5,451 nt of DNA from positions 11,171-16,621 of the forward strand of contig DYMW01000031.1 in NCBI GenBank assembly GCA_020721385.1. The letters are read 5' to 3'. The stretch comes from Sulfurovum sp. (GTDB lineage Bacteria > Campylobacterota > Campylobacteria > Campylobacterales > Sulfurovaceae). Each line of letters starts with the position of its first letter. Position 1 is the first letter of the stretch. Under the pieces are notes generated by a model. The model was not told where the DNA came from, did not search any database, and was given only the letters and a program-made list of their open reading frames with translations. The position numbers and the translations under genes were made by a program. Of this stretch, positions 1 to 5,451 are shown piece after piece.

Positions 1-1344
1 AATATACCGAGTAATATCTTCGCTATCAACCAGTTTTTCAAGCTTCTCTTCAATGAGTGCTTCGTTAATAACGACGGTCTGACCTGCGAACTCATCGGCA
101 TTGAAGGAGATGTCTTCAACGATTTTTTCCATAATGGTATGGAGTCTTCTAGCTCCAATGTCTTCGGTTTTTTCATTGGCTACTGCTGAATATTTGGCAA
201 TGGCTCTTAGTGCTTTTTCTTCAAAAACCAACTCTACGCCCTCTACTTCAAGCAGTGCTGTGTACTGTTTTACCAAAGAGTTTTTAGGCTCGGTTAAGAT
301 TCGGTAGAGTGCTTCGGCATCTAGGCTGTCAAGTTCTACACGTAGGGGGAAACGTCCTTGAAGTTCTGGAATTAAATCGCTTGGTTTGCTTAAATGGAAT
401 GCTCCAGCAGAGATAAATAAGATGTGGTCGGTTTTTACCAAACCTATACGGGTTTGTACGTTTGAACCTTCTACAATCGGTAGTAAATCTCTCTGTACAC
501 CCTCTTTACTTGGGTCTTGGCGTGAATTAGAGGTTGCAGGTACGGCAATTTTATCAATCTCATCAATAAAAACAATTCCTCCCTCTTCTATCTTTTTAAG
601 GGCTAAATCTTTAAGTTTCTCTTCATCAAAAAGCTCTTCACTTGCAACCTGAGCCAAGATTTTTTTAGCCTCTTGAACCGTTACCTCTTTTTTCTTTCCT
701 TTTTTATTCAAACCACCAATGACTTTGATAATCGACTCTTGAACATTTGCCATCTCAGGGGGCATATTTCCTCCACTTGAAATATCAAGGGTGGGTGTTG
801 GCATCTCTATTTCAATTTTAAGATGGTCCAATTCACCTTTTTCAAACTTCTCTTGCATTTTTATAAATGATTTTTCATAATCTTGCTGTTTTTGCTCACT
901 TGCACCTAGTGGCAATGGGGGTAAAAGTTTTTCAATAATCTTATTTTCAATATAGGCTTCAATCTTCTCTTGATTCAACCCATTCTGCTCTTCACGTACC
1001 AAATTGAGTGCATTGGCTGCCAAATCACGTATCATTGATTCAACATCACGACCGACAAACCCTACTTCGGTATATTTACTCGCTTCTACTTTAACAAAAG
1101 GCAAACGCATCATGCTAGAGAGTCTTCTGGCAATCTCTGTTTTACCGACTCCTGTGCTACCAATCATCAAAATATTTTTGGGCATCACATCTTTTTGTAA
1201 CTCTTCACTTAACTGTAATCTTCGGTAACGATTACGCAGTGCTACGGCTATCGTTTTTTTGGCATTATTTTGACCAATAACATATTTATCTAAAAATGAC
1301 ACAATCTCTTTGGGGGTGAGATTGGTTGGAATTACATTACTCAA
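1..1344 (-). CDS. hslU: HslU, ATPase (unfoldase) subunit of the HslUV protease; 3' end cut by window edge
   Basis: AAA+ ring ATPase of the Clp/Hsp100 family; it unfolds cytoplasmic proteins and threads them into the HslV peptidase chamber. The 448 visible codons are open throughout. Motifs seen: N-terminal TPKEIV..LDKYVIGQ (about residues 10-25), Walker A GSTGVGKT (62-69), pore loop GFVG (95-98; E. coli has GYVG), a charged Glu/Lys/Gln-rich I-domain (roughly 110-235), Walker B IVFIDEID (257-264, D261/E262), a sensor-1 region ISAGAFH, box VII QGRFPLRVEL (329-338) and sensor 2 IGARR (396-400). The visible C terminus, EDITRYI, matches the family tail EDLSRFIL that docks into HslV, so probably one residue and the stop are missing. 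The start is TTG at 1342-1344: an in-frame TAA lies directly upstream, a GGAG sits 6 nt before it, and the first in-frame ATG is near codon 54, inside the conserved domain. It abuts hslV with no gap. Confidence 0.97.
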   Translation of the reverse strand, partial: MSNVIPTNLTPKEIVSFLDKYVIGQNNAKKTIAVALRNRYRRLQLSEELQKDVMPKNILMIGSTGVGKTEIARRLSSMMRLPFVKVEASKYTEVGFVGRDVESMIRDLAANALNLVREEQNGLNQEKIEAYIENKIIEKLLPPLPLGASEQKQQDYEKSFIKMQEKFEKGELDHLKIEIEMPTPTLDISSGGNMPPEMANVQESIIKVIGGLNKKGKKKEVTVQEAKKILAQVASEELFDEEKLKDLALKKIEEGGIVFIDEIDKIAVPATSNSRQDPSKEGVQRDLLPIVEGSNVQTRIGLVKTDHILFISAGAFHLSKPSDLIPELQGRFPLRVELDSLDAEALYRILTEPKNSLVKQYTALLEVEGVELVFEEKALRAIAKYSAVANEKTEDIGARRLHTIMEKIVEDISFNADEFAGQTVVINEALIEEKLEKLVDSEDITRYI

Positions 1345-1875
1345 TTAAAGCTCCAATGTTTTTATATTCGTATTTGTGTAGATACAGAGTTCACCTGCAA
1401 TTTTTAGACTCTCTGTGACCAACTCTTTGGCGGACATATTGGTGTGTTTGTCCAACGCTCTAGCTGCAGAGATGGCATAGTTTCCACCTGAACCAATGGA
1501 GGCTATTTTACCATCTTCTGGCTCAACCACATCACCTGTTCCTGTCAATATAAAAATATGCTCTTTATTGAGTACCAACATCATCGCTTCGAGTTGACGA
1601 AGGTGTTTGTCTTTTCGCCACATTTTAGAAAACTCAATGACCGATTTGAGTAAATCCCCTTTTTTTTCATTAAGGATATTTTCAAACATATCAAACAGGT
1701 TAAACGCATCAGCGGTACTTCCTGCAAATCCTGCCAAAATTTGACCATGATAGAGTGAACGAATCTTGGTCGCATTGCCTTTTAAAATGGTACTTCCAAA
1801 GGTTACTTGACCATCTCCCCCAATAACAGCATTATCTTCACCTTTATAGGCAAGTATTGTTGTTGCATCAAACAC
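1345..1875 (-). CDS. hslV: HslV, threonine peptidase subunit of the HslUV protease
   Basis: Proteasome-beta-like N-terminal nucleophile hydrolase, 176 codons, which is normal for the family. It forms a double hexameric ring in the cytoplasm and degrades polypeptides fed in by HslU. Visible landmarks: the active-site Thr of ATTI (T5, which becomes T1 after removal of the first four residues MFDA), GGDGQVTFG (19-27) with D21, the Lys pair K32/K37 in LKGNATK (equivalent to K28/K33 of the mature E. coli protein), GFAGSTADAF (49-58) and IGSGGNYA (127-134) with S129. All catalytic positions are kept. The start codon is GTG (1873-1875), 2 nt after the rplI stop, with AGGAGA upstream. Translation is probably coupled to rplI upstream and hslU downstream. 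The Met-Phe-Asp-Ala leader is typical of HslV outside the enterobacteria. Confidence 0.97.
   Translation of the reverse strand: MFDATTILAYKGEDNAVIGGDGQVTFGSTILKGNATKIRSLYHGQILAGFAGSTADAFNLFDMFENILNEKKGDLLKSVIEFSKMWRKDKHLRQLEAMMLVLNKEHIFILTGTGDVVEPEDGKIASIGSGGNYAISAARALDKHTNMSAKELVTESLKIAGELCIYTNTNIKTLEL
1351..1354 (-). promoter_or_regulatory. Ribosome binding site of hslU, inside the end of hslV
   Basis: GGAG on the minus strand, 6 nt before the TTG at 1342-1344. It lies in the last sense codons of hslV, and this is what identifies TTG as the hslU start. No ATG or GTG is available between the hslV stop and the conserved TPKEIV segment. Confidence 0.7.
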
Positions 1876-1877
1876 GA

Positions 1878-2324
1878 TTACGCTTCTCCTACAATTTCAA
1901 CCACTAAGATGGCATGAATTCCATGACCCAATTTCACATCCACTTTATGTTCACCCAATGTTTTCAACGCTTTTTTAAGCTCAATACTCTTTTTGTCAAT
2001 CACAATCTTTAAATCATGTTCTACCGCATGAGCAATATCTTCTTTACCCACAGAACCTTGAATCCCAACAGGTGCCAATTTTTTTCTAATGACCACTTTA
2101 TTGGATTCAAGTTCACCTTTTTCTTTGGTCAAACGAGCCAACTCATCTGCCAATTCTTGTGCCATTCTCTCTTGTTCTGCTTTCCAATGCGTTACCACAT
2201 CAGGTGTTGCCAACTTTGCCAAACCTTTACCAATCAAGAAATTTTGACCATAACCATCTTTAACCTCTTTAATTTCACCTTGTTTACCCAAATTTTTTAC
2301 ATCTTTTATAAGTAATACTTTCAT
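1878..2324 (-). CDS. rplI: 50S ribosomal protein bL9
   Basis: Large-subunit ribosomal protein that binds 23S rRNA near the base of the L1 stalk; it consists of two globular domains joined by a long helix. The 148-residue length fits the family (about 147-150). The N-terminal domain begins MKVLLIKDVKNLG and carries the bL9 signature G-x2-G-x4-V-x2-GY-x2-NFL at residues 13-30. A charged connecting helix runs about 42-75, and the C-terminal domain contains GSVGKEDIAHAV (90-101) and the KLGHGIHA segment (131-138). Two consecutive ATG codons lie at 2325-2327 and 2322-2324. I chose the second because it gives the usual MKVLL start and sits 7 nt from AAGG rather than 4. It is the first gene of the rplI-hslV-hslU unit and diverges from the GGDEF-EAL gene. 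Confidence 0.97.
   Translation of the reverse strand: MKVLLIKDVKNLGKQGEIKEVKDGYGQNFLIGKGLAKLATPDVVTHWKAEQERMAQELADELARLTKEKGELESNKVVIRKKLAPVGIQGSVGKEDIAHAVEHDLKIVIDKKSIELKKALKTLGEHKVDVKLGHGIHAILVVEIVGEA
1885..1890 (-). promoter_or_regulatory. Ribosome binding site of hslV, inside the end of rplI
   Basis: AGGAGA on the minus strand, 9 nt before the GTG at 1873-1875 and located in the final codons of rplI. It supports the GTG start, which also places the family-conserved ATTI motif at residues 4-7. Confidence 0.7.
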
Positions 2325-2331
2325 CATAAGA

Positions 2332-2335
2332 CCTT
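2332..2335 (-). promoter_or_regulatory. Ribosome binding site of rplI
   Basis: AAGG on the minus strand. The spacing is 7 nt to the ATG at 2322-2324 and 4 nt to the one at 2325-2327, which favours the second as the start. Confidence 0.6.
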
Positions 2336-2358
2336 TATAAATTATATTTTTTTACTAA

Positions 2359-2364
2359 TTTATA
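2359..2364 (-). promoter_or_regulatory. Possible -10 box for the rplI-hslV-hslU unit
   Basis: TATAAA on the minus strand would place transcription start near 2352, leaving a 5' leader of about 25-30 nt. A TATAAT at 2341-2346 on the same strand is a better match, but it would start transcription on top of the ribosome binding site. No convincing -35 is seen, which is usual for sigma-70 promoters in Campylobacterota. The region is so AT-rich that chance matches are likely. Confidence 0.3.
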
Positions 2365-2393
2365 ATTTTAGCCAATTTTTTTTAGAGATGAGT

Positions 2394-2399
2394 TATAAT
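2394..2399 (+). promoter_or_regulatory. Possible -10 box for the GGDEF-EAL gene
   Basis: A perfect TATAAT lies downstream of a run of eight T (2376-2383). This pattern resembles Campylobacterota sigma-70 promoters, where T-rich upstream sequence replaces a defined -35. Transcription would begin near 2406, about 26 nt before the ATG at 2432 and 68 nt before the ATG at 2474. The assignment is based on motif alone. Confidence 0.4.
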
Positions 2400-2422
2400 A
2401 GAAACATTATTTTTTTAATTTT

Positions 2423-2437
2423 TAACAATAAATGTTA
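2423..2437. repeat. Short inverted repeat over the first ATG of the GGDEF-EAL gene
   Basis: TAACA (2423-2427), 5 nt, then TGTTA (2433-2437); a T-G pair could extend the stem by one in RNA. It overlaps the ATG at 2432. It could be an operator half-site pair or a small RNA hairpin holding that ATG, or chance in AT-rich DNA. Confidence 0.35.
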
Positions 2438-4777
2438 GATATAATTAATAAATATTATATTATAATGGTCATTATGAAAAATTTAATCTATTACATAGCC
2501 AATAAAGTACACTCCCCCAATGTTAACCAGCAAATAACCAAAGAGTTATATGCTTTTACAATGAAAACCATTCTAACGCTATTGATTCTATCTACTTTTT
2601 TTCTTTCTATTTTTTGGAATCAAATTGAACAAAAGAGTATTCTCATAACGTGGTATATTGTCATTCTCGCACTCAATGCTTTACGTTTTTATGATTACCT
2701 CAGGTATCAAAAGATTTCAAAAGCGTATGACCCAATTTGGTACCATCGTTTTCAATATAAGGTTGTTTTAAATGCGATACTTTGGGGAATTCTTCCTCTT
2801 TTATTTTTAAAAGATATAAACAATGACTACCAACTTATTATGATACTTGTTCTGATTGGTCTAACAGGAGGCGTAATAGGTTTTATCTTTGATTTTAAAA
2901 CCTCACTTCTCTTTATAACCATTGTACTTTTACCACTCTTTATTACACTTTTTTTTATACCCATTGAACATGGTTATATACTACAAACCCTTATTTTGAT
3001 TTTATATATTCTACTCGTTGTATCTAGTAAACATCTCAATGAACTTTTTTATCAAACGTATGAAAATCAAGAAAAATATCACTGGACACATGATATGTTA
3101 CGTGAAAAATCCAATAAATTAAGTGCCTTACTTGAACAAGCACCCATTGGAATTTTTTATTATGACAAGAACTTAAAAATACTCAGTTACAATAAAGTTT
3201 TTTACAGAATTTTTGGATTAAAATCAAATCTTAGTGGCTTTAGTCTTCTAAATCTACAAGATAAAAAAGCGGTTAACATTATGCGAAATGTACTTAAAAG
3301 TAAATCCTCAAAAGAGTATATTGGCTCATATAATTTTTCATTTCATGAAAAAACACTTTGGGCAGAACTGACCTGTTCTGCACTGCTTGATGATGAGGGC
3401 GAAATTGTTGGAGGTATTGGTACGGTTGTTGATAAAACAACCGAACATCAAGCCTATGAAAAAATCAATTATATCTCATTACATGACTCTCTTACCAAAT
3501 TACCAAACCGACGAAGCTATAAAGATTTTATGCTCAATCTTATTGGTGCAAAAGAGCATCAACATAAATACTCGCTTCTTTTTTATATGGATTTAAATCA
3601 TTTTAAACAAATCAATGATACTTTTGGTCACCATGTAGGAGACCAACTTCTACTTCAAGTGGCACAACGATTTGAATCATTAGATGTAAAAGAAAAACAC
3701 CTATCGAGACTTGGTGGGGATGAATTCACCTTTGTCTTTCCTTTTATTGCAAACAGTGAAGACGAATCCTATGAAAAAGCAAACGTCATTGCCCAACAAA
3801 TTAAAGCCCTCTTTAAACCGCTTTTTGAAATTGAAGGACTTAACCTTTATATGACGAGCAGTATTGGTATTGTTATTATTCAACCCCAAGTTAATAACAT
3901 TGATACCATCATACGCAAAGCCGATATGGCGATGTACCAAACCAAACGAGAGGGTCAAGACAATATTAATTTTTACGACCATAGCCTTGACCTTAAACAA
4001 CAAGCACTCACGGCACTACAACACGATTTAAACCATGCCATTGAAAGCAATCAACTCAAACTCTATTATCAACCTATTGTCAATATCAAAGACAACCAAC
4101 TCAACTCTGTTGAAGCCCTTATTCGTTGGCAACATCCAACAAAAGGACTCATTATGCCTGATGATTTTATTCCTATGGCAACCGAATCAGGTCTGGTCAA
4201 TAAAATTGGTTGGTGGGTGATAAAAGAGGTAGCACAACAACTCGCTCTTTGGCAAAAATATGCCTGTATTAACTTTGAATATGTTTCGGTTAATATCAAT
4301 ACTCGCCAACTTAATGAAGTGGATTTTTGTACCACACTTGATTATTATGTTCAACATTACGGTATTAATCCTACCTATCTTAAACTTGACCTTACTGAAA
4401 CAACACTCATTCATAACTTTAGTAAAACACAAAAAATTATTCAAAATTTAAAAGAGAAAGGAATTGAGTGTAACATTGATGACTTTGGAACGGGCTATTC
4501 ATCCTTGTCTTTTCTTAAAAAGCTCTCCTTTAAAGTACTCAAAATAGACCGTCTCTTTATTACAAACATCGTCAACAATCAAGATGACCAAGAGTTGGTC
4601 AAAAGCATCATTGACATTGGAAAACAGTTTAACTATAAAATCATTATTGAAGGGATTGAAACCGAAGAGCAAAAAAATAAACTGATAAGCCTTGATGCAA
4701 ATATTTATTATCAAGGCTATTTATGCAGTCAACCCATTCCTGCTAAGGAGTTTGAGAAAGAGTTTCTTTTTCTATAA
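2432..4777 (+). CDS. Membrane-anchored PAS-GGDEF-EAL protein (c-di-GMP synthesis/breakdown)
   Basis: Inner-membrane signalling protein of 781 codons from the first ATG. About six hydrophobic helices (near 45-62, 69-84, 111-126, 133-153, 158-176, 182-198) form an uncharacterised MASE-like sensor. A PAS domain follows at about 228-340 (LLEQAPIGIFYYD, then FGL and the VVDKT end). GGDEF domain, about 345-515: HDSLTKLPNR, metal Asp D387 in MDLNHFKQIND, GHHVGD and an intact GGDEF (428-432). The RxxD inhibitory site expected at 419-422 reads VKEK, so product inhibition is probably absent. EAL domain, about 530-778: EALIRWQHP (561-569), N621, LTE E656, DDFGTGYSS (683-691), KID K704, IEGIET E740/E743 and QGY Q761, so the metal and catalytic residues are kept. 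By family, GGDEF makes c-di-GMP and EAL cleaves it to pGpG; the net activity cannot be told from sequence. The start is uncertain: ATGs at 2432, 2465 and 2474 are in frame and none has a clear ribosome binding site. The one at 2474 (MKNLIYY) is an attractive alternative. Confidence 0.95.
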   Translation: MLDIINKYYIIMVIMKNLIYYIANKVHSPNVNQQITKELYAFTMKTILTLLILSTFFLSIFWNQIEQKSILITWYIVILALNALRFYDYLRYQKISKAYDPIWYHRFQYKVVLNAILWGILPLLFLKDINNDYQLIMILVLIGLTGGVIGFIFDFKTSLLFITIVLLPLFITLFFIPIEHGYILQTLILILYILLVVSSKHLNELFYQTYENQEKYHWTHDMLREKSNKLSALLEQAPIGIFYYDKNLKILSYNKVFYRIFGLKSNLSGFSLLNLQDKKAVNIMRNVLKSKSSKEYIGSYNFSFHEKTLWAELTCSALLDDEGEIVGGIGTVVDKTTEHQAYEKINYISLHDSLTKLPNRRSYKDFMLNLIGAKEHQHKYSLLFYMDLNHFKQINDTFGHHVGDQLLLQVAQRFESLDVKEKHLSRLGGDEFTFVFPFIANSEDESYEKANVIAQQIKALFKPLFEIEGLNLYMTSSIGIVIIQPQVNNIDTIIRKADMAMYQTKREGQDNINFYDHSLDLKQQALTALQHDLNHAIESNQLKLYYQPIVNIKDNQLNSVEALIRWQHPTKGLIMPDDFIPMATESGLVNKIGWWVIKEVAQQLALWQKYACINFEYVSVNINTRQLNEVDFCTTLDYYVQHYGINPTYLKLDLTETTLIHNFSKTQKIIQNLKEKGIECNIDDFGTGYSSLSFLKKLSFKVLKIDRLFITNIVNNQDDQELVKSIIDIGKQFNYKIIIEGIETEEQKNKLISLDANIYYQGYLCSQPIPAKEFEKEFLFL
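2462..2475. repeat. Inverted repeat between alternative starts of the GGDEF-EAL gene
   Basis: ATAATG-GT-CATTAT has perfect 6-bp arms with a 2-bp centre. The left arm contains the ATG at 2465 and the right arm runs into the ATG at 2474. As DNA it could bind a dimeric regulator. As RNA a 2-nt loop is sterically poor. Function is unproven. Confidence 0.35.
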
Positions 4778-4795
4778 AAATTACTTCTTCTCAAA
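4751..4795. terminator. Possible shared hairpin at the convergent gene ends
   Basis: TTTGAGAA (4751-4758) is matched by TTCTCAAA (4788-4795). After one mismatch, positions 4760-4763 can pair with 4783-4786 (including one G-T), leaving a loop of about 19 nt. The structure spans both stop codons and could act in both directions. However, neither side is followed by a T tract, so it is not a standard intrinsic terminator. An alternative small hairpin, TTTTT-CTAT-AAAAA (4767-4780), lies inside the loop. Confidence 0.3.
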
Positions 4796-5431
4796 GTGTT
4801 GATAATCTTTAATGGTATTCCAATCACCACCCCATTTCCATCCATAACTTTCAAAAAGTCGGGTGACTTGGTCATTTTTTAAAACCACAGCTCTATCGGC
4901 TGGATTGTTTAAATTTTTATGGACTCTTCTTTTGTACTGCAATGAAGCGTTGTGTGAAATATGCCCATTTCTAGCAACATAAGGATTTTCTAAAGGGTTA
5001 ATATCAATCGCTTTTCCATACGCATGATTTGACCATTTTTTACTGCTTCCCGTGGCAGGTCGGCAATTAAATGCTGAAGTATTATCCGCCTCTATGGATT
5101 GCCAATCGTTACTCTGATAGTTGCTCACCAACTCCATTTTATAGATAGGATAATTAATATTGTACAACGCTTCAAAAATATAAACCACTTCTGTTGCCAC
5201 ATCTTGATGGACAATCATTTCACCTACCTTGGTTTGCCCATTAAAATCCCGATAGGTTAATTGAAGATATCGAAGATTGTTTAACCCAACAGGGCAAGAG
5301 GGTCGCCATGAATCTCCATTAATTATTCGTGCTTCTATATTGGGGGTTATCTCTGAAATATTGGCATTAAATTGAGCAAAAAGCAAACTGCCATAGAGCA
5401 TAGATACCAGTAAAAAAATGATTTTTTTCAT
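4781..5431 (-). CDS. Secreted M15-family zinc peptidase (D-Ala-D-Ala carboxypeptidase-like)
   Basis: Predicted exported peptidase of 216 residues acting on peptidoglycan peptides in the periplasm or outside the cell. The N terminus MKKIIFLLVSMLYGSLLFA is a typical Sec signal peptide with likely cleavage after A19. The C-terminal half carries the M15 metal site: S134-x-H136-xx-G-x-A-x-D143 in SNHAYGKAIDINP, and D209-xx-H212 in DYQHFE, giving zinc ligands H136, D143 and H212 with D209 the probable catalytic acid/base. The following NPYV segment and GWKWGGDW (197-204) are also typical of this branch (M15C / Peptidase_M15_4). Cys46 and Cys123 could form a disulfide after export. Whether it is a DD-carboxypeptidase or an L-Ala-D-Glu endopeptidase like phage endolysins of the same clan cannot be told. 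No lysis-module neighbours are visible. It starts at ATG 5429-5431; the nearest purine-rich stretch, AAAGG (5444-5448), is 12 nt upstream, so the ribosome binding site is weak. It converges with the GGDEF-EAL gene, stop codons 3 bp apart. Confidence 0.92.
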   Translation of the reverse strand: MKKIIFLLVSMLYGSLLFAQFNANISEITPNIEARIINGDSWRPSCPVGLNNLRYLQLTYRDFNGQTKVGEMIVHQDVATEVVYIFEALYNINYPIYKMELVSNYQSNDWQSIEADNTSAFNCRPATGSSKKWSNHAYGKAIDINPLENPYVARNGHISHNASLQYKRRVHKNLNNPADRAVVLKNDQVTRLFESYGWKWGGDWNTIKDYQHFEKK

Positions 5432-5451
5432 CTTATTTATACGCCTTTAAT

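Noticed and set aside
1..1228. Plus-strand open frames at 101-307, 386-652 and 1004-1228
   Set aside because: They lie antisense to hslU, whose minus-strand frame is continuous and carries all family motifs; their translations are low-complexity Ser/Leu-rich shadows.
2016..2315. Plus-strand 99-codon open frame opposite rplI
   Set aside because: It is antisense to a complete bL9 gene, its Phe/Cys/Gln-rich translation resembles no protein I know, and it has no ribosome binding site.
2422..2438. NssR/FNR-type operator TTAAC...GTTAG
   Set aside because: The half-sites are 7 bp apart rather than the 4 bp expected for CRP/FNR-family sites, and the right arm is imperfect.
2461..2466. TATAAT as a promoter for the GGDEF-EAL gene
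   Set aside because: Transcription would begin after 2470, at or beyond the likely start codons, leaving no leader.
2461..2476. Fur-box-like sequence TATAATGGTCATTATG
   Set aside because: The arms resemble Fur half-sites, but the 2-bp spacing does not fit the GATAAT repeat or the 7-1-7 arrangement.
3387..4714. Several 60-100 codon open frames on both strands inside the GGDEF-EAL gene
   Set aside because: They are out-of-frame shadows of a gene with intact domains throughout.
1..5451. Mobile element, CRISPR array, tRNA/rRNA or novel defence system
   Set aside because: No transposase, regular repeat array or tRNA-like fold was seen; nearly every base belongs to five recognisable genes.

Overview
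The window looks like ordinary chromosome from a low-GC Campylobacterota (epsilonproteobacterial) organism. The evidence is the gene order rplI-hslV-hslU, known from Campylobacter and relatives, an HslV of the MFDATTILAYKG type, and AT-rich, lysine- and isoleucine-rich coding. The genus cannot be fixed from the sequence alone; a Sulfurimonas/Sulfurovum/Arcobacter-type relative is a guess.

Positions 1-2327 (minus strand) hold a tightly packed three-gene unit, read right to left: rplI (ribosomal protein bL9), hslV (threonine protease subunit) and hslU (AAA+ unfoldase subunit). rplI and hslV are 2 bp apart. hslV and hslU are 0 bp apart and in the same frame. hslV starts with GTG and hslU with TTG, each behind a purine-rich ribosome binding site lying inside the preceding gene. 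hslU reads open to the window edge and probably lacks only its last residue or so plus the stop codon. HslV and HslU form the two-ring ATP-dependent HslUV protease.

Positions 2328-2431 are a 104-bp, very AT-rich divergent intergenic region with promoter-like boxes. From it, a membrane-anchored PAS-GGDEF-EAL protein of about 780 aa runs rightward (2432-4777). Its diguanylate cyclase and c-di-GMP phosphodiesterase motifs both look intact. The start region has no clear ribosome binding site and carries two short inverted repeats overlapping alternative ATG codons.

Positions 4781-5431 (minus strand) encode a secreted M15-family (D-Ala-D-Ala carboxypeptidase-like) zinc peptidase. It converges on the GGDEF-EAL gene with only 3 bp between the stop codons, and an imperfect inverted repeat spans that junction.

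I see no mobile element, CRISPR array, tRNA or rRNA, and no convincing sign of an undescribed system. The findings below are small-scale features worth a second look.
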